Shown here: positions 35,055-44,286 of the stretch, piece by piece
Position numbering within the stretch: position 1 is the first letter of the stretch
How the letters are laid out: the number at the start of each line of letters is the position of its first letter
Assembly (NCBI RefSeq): GCF_005239225.2
Contig: NC_133297.1
Coordinates: forward strand, 2,612,392 to 2,676,391
DNA from: Populus alba
Lineage: Eukaryota > Streptophyta > Magnoliopsida > Malpighiales > Salicaceae
DNA: 64,000 nt
Reading direction: 5' to 3'
Program-made: the position numbers and the translations under genes
The notes under the pieces: model-generated
Databases searched by the model: none
Seen by the model: only the letters and a program-made list of their open reading frames with translations
Told to the model about the DNA's origin: nothing

Positions 35055-36640
35055 ATGGAACAGCCACCACATACATCTTCAAATTCTGCAGCACCAGCAG
35101 TCCAACTTCTTCTCCGACAGTACAGCCCTCTTCTTTTGCAGCGCCTCCTCTGCTTTCCTCTACTACGTCACTGCCTGGATTCTCCTCTGCCATGGCTGGT
35201 GAACGCCTCCTCTTACAGCCCACGTTTGCTGCCTCTACTACCGTAAGCATTATCTCCCTTTCTCACACTCATCAAGTCATCTCCCTCAAATTAACAAACA
35301 CCAATTATTTATATTGGCGTATGCAAATGCTACCTTATCTCCCAGGCCAAGGAGTTTTTGGTTTTGTTGATGGCTCCAACACATGTCCATAAACACATGT
35401 TCTTGCCCATGATGGTATCTCTCTTCAGGTAAATCTGTTTTTTTAAACCTGGAAACAACGGGACCAACTCATTCTAAGTGCTCTTCTTTCCTCCCTATCT
35501 ATGGAAGTTTTGCATCTTGTTGTTGGCTGTCAAAGTTCTTGTTCAGCTTGGGGCACTCTTGAGCGAGCTCTCGCTTCCACCTCCAACTCTCGTATTATGC
35601 AACTTCACGGCTCTTTTCAGGATCTTCGACAGGGTGATGAATCAGTAACTCAATTTATGCAAAAAGAGAAGGCCTTATTTGATGAATTGGCCGCTGCTGG
35701 TCGGCCAGTTTCACTTGAAGATTTCAATTTATATGTGTTTTGTGGTCTTCGGGGAGAGTTTAAAGACTTAGTTACCAGTCTTATTACCAAGGCTGAACCT
35801 TTATCATATGCAGATCTTCACAACCATCTCCTCACATATAAATTTCTTCACAAATCTTCTGCTGCCATACATGCTCCTCTGCTGCCCACACCCAGCATTC
35901 CATCTTCTACTCTTGTTGCACAGCGCTAGACTTTTGGCAATTCTGGCCGTAGTAGGGGCCGCTTCAACGGTGGTTGGCGTCCCAACCAGTGCAACAACAG
36001 AGGCAACTGATTTGCTGGCTCCAGACCTGATCACCGCAGTTTCCAAAACTCCTCATTCGGTGACAATAGGCAGGCTCTTGGCAGGGTAATAGGGGGCAGA
36101 ATCCACGCTGCCAACTGTGTCAGAATTTCGCTCCCTCAATTCCAGCAGCGAGGTTATGGCTAACAACCTACTGCTAACCTGGTGCAGTGCAATCTCTCCT
36201 CAACTGGTTCTGTTGATTGGTTTCCAGATACCGGTGCCAATCAACACGTCACACCTGATCTTGCCACCTTGACCGCTTCAGAACCGTACCTTGGTAATGA
36301 TAATTTGCATGTTGGTGATGGTAAGGGCCTTCCTATATCTCATCTTGGTCATACAAAAATATATACACCACATCGTTCTTTCACCTTATCTAATGTTCTT
36401 CATGTACCTGCAATCACAAAACCTCTACTCTCTGTTCAGAAATTTTATCTTGATAATAATGTTTATTTTGAATTTCACCCTCATGTGTTTTATGTCAAGG
36501 ATTTCAACACCCATGAAGTCCTTCTCTCAGGTCAGAGTAAAGATGGTCTTTATGCCCTGACCAAGTCTTCTGTCACGTCAGTTCCTCAAGCCTATTGGTC
36601 TCCCTGCACTTCTGCCTCTGCCGATTTATGGCATCGTCGA
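35055..36640 (+). pseudogene. copia 1 gag, protease and start of integrase, broken
   Basis: Starts at ATG 35055; frames shift several times. Gag segments: ISLKLTNTNYLYWRMQM (from about 35280) and a UBN2-type gag region (35501-35900; LHGSFQDLRQGDESV, FDELAAAGRP, LYVFCGLRGEFKDLV). The protease follows with WFPDTGANQHVTPDL (about 36220) and a pre-integrase segment up to WHRR at 36640, where the Tat/Ogre-like element cuts the codon series. Stops at 35390-35392 and about 35927, with a further frame change after 35930. Non-functional. Confidence 0.85.
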
Positions 36641-37563
36641 TGTTGTAACCCATTTTTGGGTCCCCATGAAAAATAAAATAAATAGCCAAAAGAGGTTAGA
36701 AAAATAACCGGAGGCAGAAGCGCCCAGAAAACAGTCAGAAAATTGGTCAAGGAATTTTAAAATACAAGGATTAAATTTTTGACAGTATATTCTTGAAGGA
36801 TGAAAGCCCTATTGAGAAGAAAAATTTGAATTTTAGGGAGAAAAGCCCAAATTTGGATTTTTATGGGCTTAATTGGATTTTTATGGACTTAATTGGATTT
36901 TTATTTGAATTTATAGAAGATTTGATTCCAAGAAAAATTGATTTTTAAGTCAATTTGGGCTTTAATTTGGAGAAATTTAAGTTCTGGGGCCAAAATATAT
37001 TTTTTAGGAATTTATTGGGTCAAATCAGGGGCTCAATTGCATAAAAATTGAAGTTTAAGGGCCAATTAAGGACTTAATTGAGAAAATCCGAAACCAGGGA
37101 CCAAATTGGAAGAGGCGCGTAAATGGAGGGGCTGCTAATTTTTCGGTTCAGGGGCCTAATTGAAGAAATTGAAAGTTTATTAATCAATTGAGGGCTAAAT
37201 TGCATAAATCAGATGCCAAGGACCAAAATGAAAAAGGCGGCCAACAAGAAGGGCGGGGACCGAATTTGGAGGACTGATTTGAAGTTTGGCCACTTAAATG
37301 AAACGGCGTGTTTTATTCAAAACGACGCCGTTTCATATACAAAAAAAAAAAAAAAAAAAGGGGAAAGCAGAACGGTGTCGTTTTGAACGACACTGTTCAT
37401 CATCTCCTTCCCCCCCCGTTTGTAGCAGAACAGAAGGTAAAAAATTTTGAAAAAATCTCCCGCGTCTCTCTCTCTCCTCGCCCCCACCACCACCACCGAA
37501 AGAACCGACCAGCCATGCGTGATTGAAGGCGCACTAACCACGGTCCCCTACCCGTGCTCCCCC

Positions 37564-37571
37564 TATAAATA
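37564..37571 (+). promoter_or_regulatory. TATA box in the 5' LTR
   Basis: TATAAATA preceded by CCCC and followed by a long GA-rich stretch. The same box is at 45205-45212 in the 3' LTR, and equivalent boxes precede purine-rich leaders in three other LTRs of the window. Confidence 0.65.
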
Positions 37572-37906
37572 AAGAAGAAAAACCGAAGAAAAAAAAAAGA
37601 AGAAGAAAAACTGAAAGACCCGAAGAGAGAAAGAGAGAGAGAGTGACCCGAAGAGAGAGAGAAGAACAGAAACAAACCAAGAAGAAGGAAACCGAAACAA
37701 AACCAAAACCGAACCGAGAATAGGCAGCCACTGAGAACAAAAAACCGAAAGGAGGAGAGAGAGAGAGGAGACCGAAGAGAGAGAGCGAACCGAACAGCCG
37801 CAGCGCCGCCGCCCGGAGCCTCCGTGCACGAGCCACACCACCGCCAGCGACCGCCTCCTCCACGCCAGGTACGTTTTCTCCCCCCCTGTTTTCTGCAGAT
37901 TTTTTT

Positions 37907-37938
37907 GTCTCCTGCATGCATGCTGCATGCAGGAGGCG
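37907..37938 (+). other. Stable hairpin in the LTR leader
   Basis: TCCTGCATGCA and TGCATGCAGGA arms around a TGC loop, 12 perfect pairs (37909-37935), extending to 14 with one G-T pair. In the 3' LTR (45547-45578) that pair is G-C, so one of the few substitutions between the LTRs keeps the stem. Confidence 0.8.
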
Positions 37939-38051
37939 GGGGGGAGAAAATTAATTCCCCCCCCGCTGGGCCTGGAGCTGCTGGGCCAGCCCGATGCTGG
38001 CCCAGCCTTGCAAGTCTGGGCCGTCCTTGGCCCAGACCATAGGATTTTATC

Positions 38052-38151
38052 GGGCCGAGATCGGCCCACTTGAAGTTTTCGGGCCGAGATCGGCCCAGAT
38101 TTGTTTCTCGGGCCGAGATCGGCCCAAGGTAATTCGGGCCGAGATCGGCCC
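38052..38151 (+). repeat. Four-copy GGGCCG...CGGCCC hairpin repeat in the LTR
   Basis: GGGCCGAGATCGGCCC at 38052, 38081, 38110 and 38136: a 6-bp GC stem with an AGAT loop, repeated at 26-29 bp. The same set begins at 45694 in the 3' LTR. Confidence 0.9.
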
Positions 38152-38270
38152 GTCTCTTTTTTTTTTCTGGGGCTGAGCCTGGCCCATTCATTTGGGCCGG
38201 CCCACCCCCCTTAATAATTAATATATAATTATATTATATTATTATATTATAATATATATGTGTTTATATG

Positions 38271-38319
<49 letters not shown>

Positions 38320-39451
38320 TTTTTTAAAAAATCTGAAAATCTAAAAAAAAAAATGTTGTTATTTTTCCTTTCATATGTATATATATATATATATTTTAAA
38401 GGGGGTTTGTATTTTTTTTTATATACTGTGGAGGTATAAATTCAGTATTTAAAATATCTGATTTTCGTCAAGACATCCGAAATTTTCAAAGATAAATTTA
38501 TTTTTTACTTTCAAAATTTTCTAAAATTCCTTAAAATATTGTTGATTTTTTTTTGTACATCTTTTTTAAAATGACTTAATATTAGTTTGTATTTTTATTT
38601 TGTGGAGATACAAATTCAATATTAAAAATACCTGATTTCGTCAAAAAAAAAAATAATATTGTTTAAAAAAAAAAAATATTTTTCTTGCGTGTTGCATACG
38701 GCCAATACTCTAACATGTTTTCAAAGTTCTTTTTATAAAAAAAAATATATATATATTGGAAGCTTCGAAAGTGTGTTTTCGCATAGATTTCTTAAACACA
38801 AAATTATTTTCCTGCATTTTTGGATTTTACAACATGTTTGTAAAACTCCAAAGGGTATTGGCCAATATTCCAAAAACTATAAAAATCTTATTTTTGGAGA
38901 GGGAATTTATTTATTATTCACCACTAATGTTTGGATAAAGAAATCCTTAAAAGGATGAATATCCAAAATATTATTGGGAATAATAAATCCGCGCACATTC
39001 TTGAAAGAAGCCTTGATTATAATCGAGGACATTTCAAAATTAATTAATTAATTTATTTATTTATTTATTTTTCTTTTCACGATTTATGTGTCACAAACTT
39101 TTGAAATACTAAGAGAAAAATGAGCTTTGAAAGCACATGGAATCTCCTTAGATTTCTATCCAAAATCAATTGACGAGCCTAAAAAATATCAACACCATAG
39201 CAATTATAAGGCAAACCAAACACCAAGCAGCTTACCTTAGGTAGGGCGTACTAGGGGTGCTAATACCTTCCCTTTACGCAACCAGTCCCTTACCTTAGAA
39301 TCTCTGAAAGACCAGTTAGGGTTCCTAGTGACCAAAATACTAGGTGGCGACTCCAAAGAACCAAATCAGCAAAACGGAACAAAACGAAAGTCGCCAGTCG
39401 AATGTCGACAAAAACCAACTTTTTTATTATTTTTTTGGGGGTGCGACAGGA

Positions 39452-39469
39452 TGGCGACTCCACTGGGGA
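39452..39469 (+). other. Primer binding site of the non-autonomous element
   Basis: TGGCGACTCCACTGGGGA, three bases after the LTR. I take it as complementary to an arginine tRNA, as described for Ogre elements; the exact isoacceptor needs checking. Confidence 0.75.
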
Positions 39470-40052
39470 CCCTTGGACTAAGCTTGAGTTGTTTGTTTGT
39501 TTATGTTATGTGTTATTGGTTTTTGTTTTCTTATGATGCTTTGTTTACAAACTTTAGCATGTATCTTTACATTCTATCATACATGGCATAGTCATGCATC
39601 ACTTTATTATTATTATTATGTTTTGGAGGGCACACACATGTAACTCTAAGTTTAAGTGGGGGACTAGCAGCTTGCCTTATGACTTGAGTCAAGGTTTAAG
39701 TTTGTGTAAACCCCAACTCTTTGCTGAGTGTTTAGACTGATTGTGATTGGTACATGTACCATCCCACTATCTGCTAGACCTCCATATCGCCTTTACGAAG
39801 GTTGATCACTGGAACAGCAAGAGACCCTCTTTTAGAGATCCAATAGTAAACCTACCCTATGTCTCACATAGAAGAACTAGAACCTATCCTTAGGATGTAT
39901 GTTCCCTAATATCTTTTGCAAGTCATACATTCATAAAGCATTTTTATCACAATCATGCATTTTTTTTTTTCTCATACATCTATGCATACAACGCCAGATT
40001 AAGAAACATAGGTCCCTCTTCTAGAATCCACAACACTCGACAAAGATCAAGA
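39470..40052 (+). other. Leader between primer site and gag
   Basis: About 580 bp without coding content. It ends in sequence similar to the spacer before gag in the relative at 56860-56988. ORF1, present in that relative, is missing. Confidence 0.6.
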
Positions 40053-41477
40053 ATGGAAAACGAAGAAAGAGCTCACTTAGAGTCGCACTACCAGACCGAG
40101 TTGGAATCCGTGAAAAATGAAGTTTCTCGACTGACCAATCTGCTTGAGCAACTTTTAAGAGCCAAAAACGGGGAGGGAACGTCTACCCAACCACCTATAG
40201 GAGCACCATCAGTTCATGTTCCGGGGGCATCTCAGAACTTGGGGGCAGATTCAGTGACGGGGCAACACTTTGCGCCTACCATTCCCATTCAGCCCCCTCA
40301 AGCTCACATCACTATGGAAGGGCCTCCCGATAATAGGTCCACCGAATTTATGAACGATGACAAGATATCAGCCTTGGAAGAAAGGTTAAGAGCAGTCGAG
40401 GGAAATGACTGGTTTGACCCCATGCGAGCATCTGAAATATGCTTGGTACCAAACATCACGGTACCAAAAAAATTTAGGATACCAGAGTTTATAAAGTACA
40501 CTGGGTTGGAATGCCCAAACACTCACCTTCGATCTTATTGCAATAAGATGGCTGAGGTGATTCATGACGATCAATTACTGATCTACTTTTTCCAAGATAG
40601 TCTATCGGGGTCGGCGCTAAGTTGGTACATGAGATTGGATAATGCCAAGATCAAGAAATGGAAGGATTTAGTTGAGGCTTTCCTTAAGCAATACAAGTTC
40701 AATTTGGAAATTGCTCCAGATCGAACGAGCCTTATGTCAATGGAAAAGAGAAGCCAAGAATCAGTAAGGGCTTATGCGCAAAGGTGGAGGGACGAGGCCA
40801 TGCATGTGCAACCCCCCTTTGATAGAAACGGAGATGGTGACTTTGTTCGCCAACACATTCAAGGCACCCTACTATGAGCATTTAATGGGTAGCTCATCTC
40901 AACATTTCTATGATGCTGTACGCATAGCGGAAAGAATAGAGCAGGGGATTAAAGCTGGACGCATAATTGAACCATCAGAGACAAAGGGTTTTTTCGGAAG
41001 AAATTTGAAAGGTCCCGTTAACTTCGAAGGTGGGTCCAATGACAAGATAACAGATTCATACAACCCACAAATACCTACCTCCCATGTGGCCCACATAAAC
41101 TTTAACCTTTTTTCCCTAATCGAGCAAATGGCCACTCAAACACCCAAAACAACCACCAGAGACCAAACACAAGATACATTTCAGAACAACTATCGCCATT
41201 ACCCATGCCTCTGAAGGACATATATGCCAAACTACTGAGCATTGGAAAAATAGCTCCTATCCCTACATTACCACTACAGCCACCATTTCCTATTTGGTAT
41301 AAGCCCGAGTTGACTTGCGAGTACCATGCTGGTATTCCCGGGCATTGTCTTGAAACGTGTTATGGTTTCAGGAACAAGTTGTTGAAGCTCATCAAGATAG
41401 GATGGGTGTCGTTTGAAGACACACCCAATATCAGTTCAAATCCATTGCCTGGTCATGACAAAAGTGATAGGGGATAA
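40053..41477 (+). pseudogene. gag of the non-autonomous element, frameshifted and truncated
   Basis: Starts MENEERAHLESHYQ with a short coiled coil, then a retrotransposon gag region (WFDPMRASEICLVPN, FFQDSLSGSALSWYMRLD, MEKRSQESVRAYAQRWRDE). A run of six C at about 40814 adds a base relative to the copy at 57760 and shifts the frame. A second shift lies near 41205. It continues to a zinc-knuckle-like CEYHAGIPGHCLETCY and stops after DKSDRG. Sequence matching the end of the relative's gag-pro (about 60140 on) resumes at about 41545, so protease and flanks were deleted. Confidence 0.85.
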
Positions 41478-42565
41478 AGGTTGGAAAACCTTGGTCAAGA
41501 GTCGTCAATAATGAAGAAGGCGAGATCGAAGACGAGACAAGGAAACGCAAGTGGGGAAGGAAGATGAAGCATTGCCTCGGTTGACTTTCCACACACTAGA
41601 AGAAGTTTCAGAACGGGTTGACCCAAGAACTTCTCGTAGTTTTCAAAATGTAAAACAACTTTATTTGCCTTAGCATGCTTTTGTCTTTGCTTTTATTTCT
41701 CTAGTGAACATTCAGAGCTCATTTTATCAGCCAGATTTTTATGTTTGTCTTTGAGCCTACTTTTTCTTTAAATAAATGATGAGATTTTGCACTTTTGGAA
41801 CAAGTTGAGTGGTTACAAACAAAGTATCATAAAATGGTTTAATATGAAATTTAAGAAAAGCTACCCTTGAAATACAACCTCACCTCTGGATAACATAATG
41901 AATTGATACATCACCTGTAAATTTTCTTTCAAGATAAAAATAGAGTTTATCAATCCTAAACAATGTGCATTTTTGAAAAAATACATCATTTGTCCTTTCA
42001 CTCTCTAAAGAGTTTTTTGGTTGATGGTTTTGTTTTGAGTCGAAATGAATTTCTTCTCTATATAAAAACCCAGACTAGGATCGCACCCCTACACTGGGGG
42101 CAAGACGAAATGTTTTGATGAAAATTTTTACGAAAGCCTATAGATTTGAAAACCAAGCTAAAGCATTTGACAAAAGCATGACAAAAAGGCAAATACAAGT
42201 CATACATTTTGAGAAAAGGACTACTTGAAGAAAGTCAAAGACTTCTTCTCTAAGAATGTAATAGGCAACACGAGAGATAAATCTAGCATATGACTTCAAA
42301 AGCAAGTTCATGTTAAGAGGGAGTCTCATGAACTAGAAGAAGAGGTTGGGACCTATGTTTCAAAACCAGGTATAAATGCATGCATTGCATCTAATCATAA
42401 ATCATTGGATATATGTTTTTTGGATTGTTACAGGAGGAGATCTTAGCACATTCCAACAAGATTATGGACGAAGAAAGAATCATTGAGTTGATTCTAGAAC
42501 AACAAGAAGAGAAGATAATGGTTTTCAAACCCTACCAGCAGGAAGAACGACATCGATAGCATTCG
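41478..42565 (+). other. Non-coding 3' internal region, first part
   Basis: About 41545-41780 resembles the region around the end of gag-pro in the relative (60140-60440), ending in the same TTTTCAAAATGTAAA-type segment. The rest is unrecognised and non-coding. All of pol is absent. Confidence 0.65.
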
Positions 42566-43110
42566 GTAAAAAGGAATCGCCAAATGGGATTCCAAGTTGT
42601 TGAGATCGACAGAAGGGATCTCATATTTCGATGGAGGTCGCCAGAAGGGACCTCAAATTTCAGCTTTTGTATAAAAGGAATCGCTAGATGTGATTCCAAG
42701 TTGTTGAGATCGCCAGAAAGGATCTCGTATTTTGATGGAGGTCGCCAGAAGGGACCTCATATTTCAGCTTTGAATAAAAGGAATCATCAGATGGGATTCC
42801 AAGTTGTTTGAGATCGCCAGAAGGGGTCTCGTTTTCGATATTCATCAATGGAGGTCGCCAGAAGGGACCTCAAATTTCAGCTTTGGTATAAAAGGAATCG
42901 CCAGATGGGATTCCAAGTTGTTTGGCTAAAGGAGATCGCCAGAAGGGATCTCATATTTCAATGAAGGTTACTAGAAGGGACCTAATATTTCAGCTTTGAA
43001 TAAACGGAATCGCCAGATGGGATTCCAAGTTATTTGAGATCGCCAGAAGGGATCTCGTACTTCGACATTCATCAAGGAAGGTCGCCAGAAGGGACCTCAT
43101 ATTGAAACCA
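42566..43110 (+). repeat. Tandem array of triple hairpins, five units of about 102-115 bp
   Basis: Units start near 42567, 42673, 42775, 42889 and 43001. Each holds three hairpins with loop GCCAGA(A/T)GG and stems GGAATC/GATTCC, GAGATC/GATCTC and GAGGTC/GACCTC. Most copies keep full pairing. Two further hairpins of the same type (GGAATC..GATTCC and GAGATC..GATCTC) recur at 43995-44050. Not coding. Confidence 0.9.
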
Positions 43111-43149
43111 TTTCTTAGAAAAGCATGGAGTTTAATAAGAATTCTTCCC

Positions 43150-43965
43150 CCTGGGTAGGTCACCCATACAATGAGACCATCATTATTTTTTTGGGTCGGT
43201 CACCCATACAATGAGACCAGCATTTTCCTGGGTTCGTCACCCATACAATGAGACCAATATTTTTCTTGGGTTCGTCACCCATACAATGAGACTATCATTT
43301 TTCTCGGGTTCGTCACCCATACAATAAGACCACTCTTCCTTTTTCCTTGGGCAGGTCACCCATCACAATGAGACCATATTTCTCTGGGTAGGTCACCCAT
43401 TACAATGAGACCGCACTTCACATTTTTCCTTGGGCAGGTCACCCATCACAAAAAGACCATACTTTTCTGGGTAGGTCACCCATAAGAATGAGACCATTCT
43501 CCATTTTTTGTTTATCTGGGTAGGTCACCCATAAGAATGAGGCCATTCCTTCCCCTGGGTAGGTCACCCAAAGAATGAGACCACTCTTCCTTTTTCTGGG
43601 TAGGTCACCCATCACAATGAGACCATATTTTCTGGGTAGGTCACCCATAAAAATGAGACCATTCTCCATTTTTTGTTTATCTGGGTAGGTCACCCATAAG
43701 AATGAGGCCATTCCTTCCCCTGGGTAGGTCACCCAAAGAATGAGACCACTCTTCCCTTTTTCTGGGTAGGTCACCCATCACAATGAGACCATATTTTCTG
43801 GGTAGGTCACCCATAAGAATGAGACCATTCTCCATTTTTTGTTTATCTGGGTAGGTCACCCATAATAATAAGGCCATTCTTTCCCCCGGGTAGGTCACCC
43901 GTAATAATGAGACCACTCTTTCTCTTTTCCACTCGGGCAGGTCACCCATCATAATGAGACCACAT
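43150..43965 (+). repeat. Tandem array of about 20 GGGT-AGGTC-ACCC hairpins
   Basis: Each unit reads TGGGTAGGTCACCCA, then about 10 nt, then GAGACCA, at 33-50 bp spacing. In the right half four units form a higher-order repeat of about 166 bp, with copies starting near 43464, 43630 and 43797. Reverse-strand frames through it are repeats of a simple peptide and are not genes. Confidence 0.9.
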
Positions 43966-44272
43966 ACACATTTTTTTTGTATTGATTATGAGTAAAGGAA
44001 TCGCCGGTTGGGATTCCAAGTTAAAGGAGATCACCAGATGGGATCTCGGATGGATTTCCATATTGATCAAACTAAAGTAAGAATTCAGAGGATCGCTGGA
44101 TAAGGATCTCGAGATGACTAAGTTTTGATCATAGTTTTTGGGCTAAGGAGGATTGTTGTAAAAGACAAAGTTTCAGGTCAATCAAGCTTCGACCAGATCA
44201 GTTTCGGGAGTTCCGTTTTGGGTTTATCTTTATAACACTTACTGCGCAAAATCCATGCTCCGTAAGTATTAT

Positions 44273-44282
44273 AAAGAGGGGG
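44273..44282 (+). other. Polypurine tract of the non-autonomous element
   Basis: AAAGAGGGGG four bases before the 3' LTR; primes plus-strand DNA synthesis. Confidence 0.8.
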
Positions 44283-44286
44283 CATC

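Larger units (their letters stand above)
36641..39448 (+). repeat. 5' LTR of the non-autonomous Tat/Ogre-like element
   Basis: TGTTGTAACCC to GGTGCGACA. U3 holds repeats around GGACTTAATTG and GGACCAAA, an inverted ATGAAACGGCGT / ACGCCGTTTCAT pair (37297-37336), and a TATAAATA box (37564-37571). A purine-rich transcribed leader (37573-37795) follows, then the hairpins at 37907-38151, a (TA)n run near 38272-38313, and the conserved 3' block from about 39230. Confidence 0.95.

Noticed and set aside
37400..38191. Open frame of about 260 codons on the minus strand, repeated at 44978-45711
   Set aside because: Present in both LTRs only because the LTR is duplicated; low-complexity Ser/Leu/Phe and Gly/Arg content, antisense to the leader.
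43439..43952. Minus-strand frames encoding repeated GDLP and WVTYP peptides
   Set aside because: Product of the tandem hairpin array; frames shift between units, so it is not read as a protein.
43150..43965. CRISPR-like look of regularly spaced short palindromic repeats
   Set aside because: Plant retrotransposon context, 'spacers' are themselves repeated, no cas genes; it is a tandem array.
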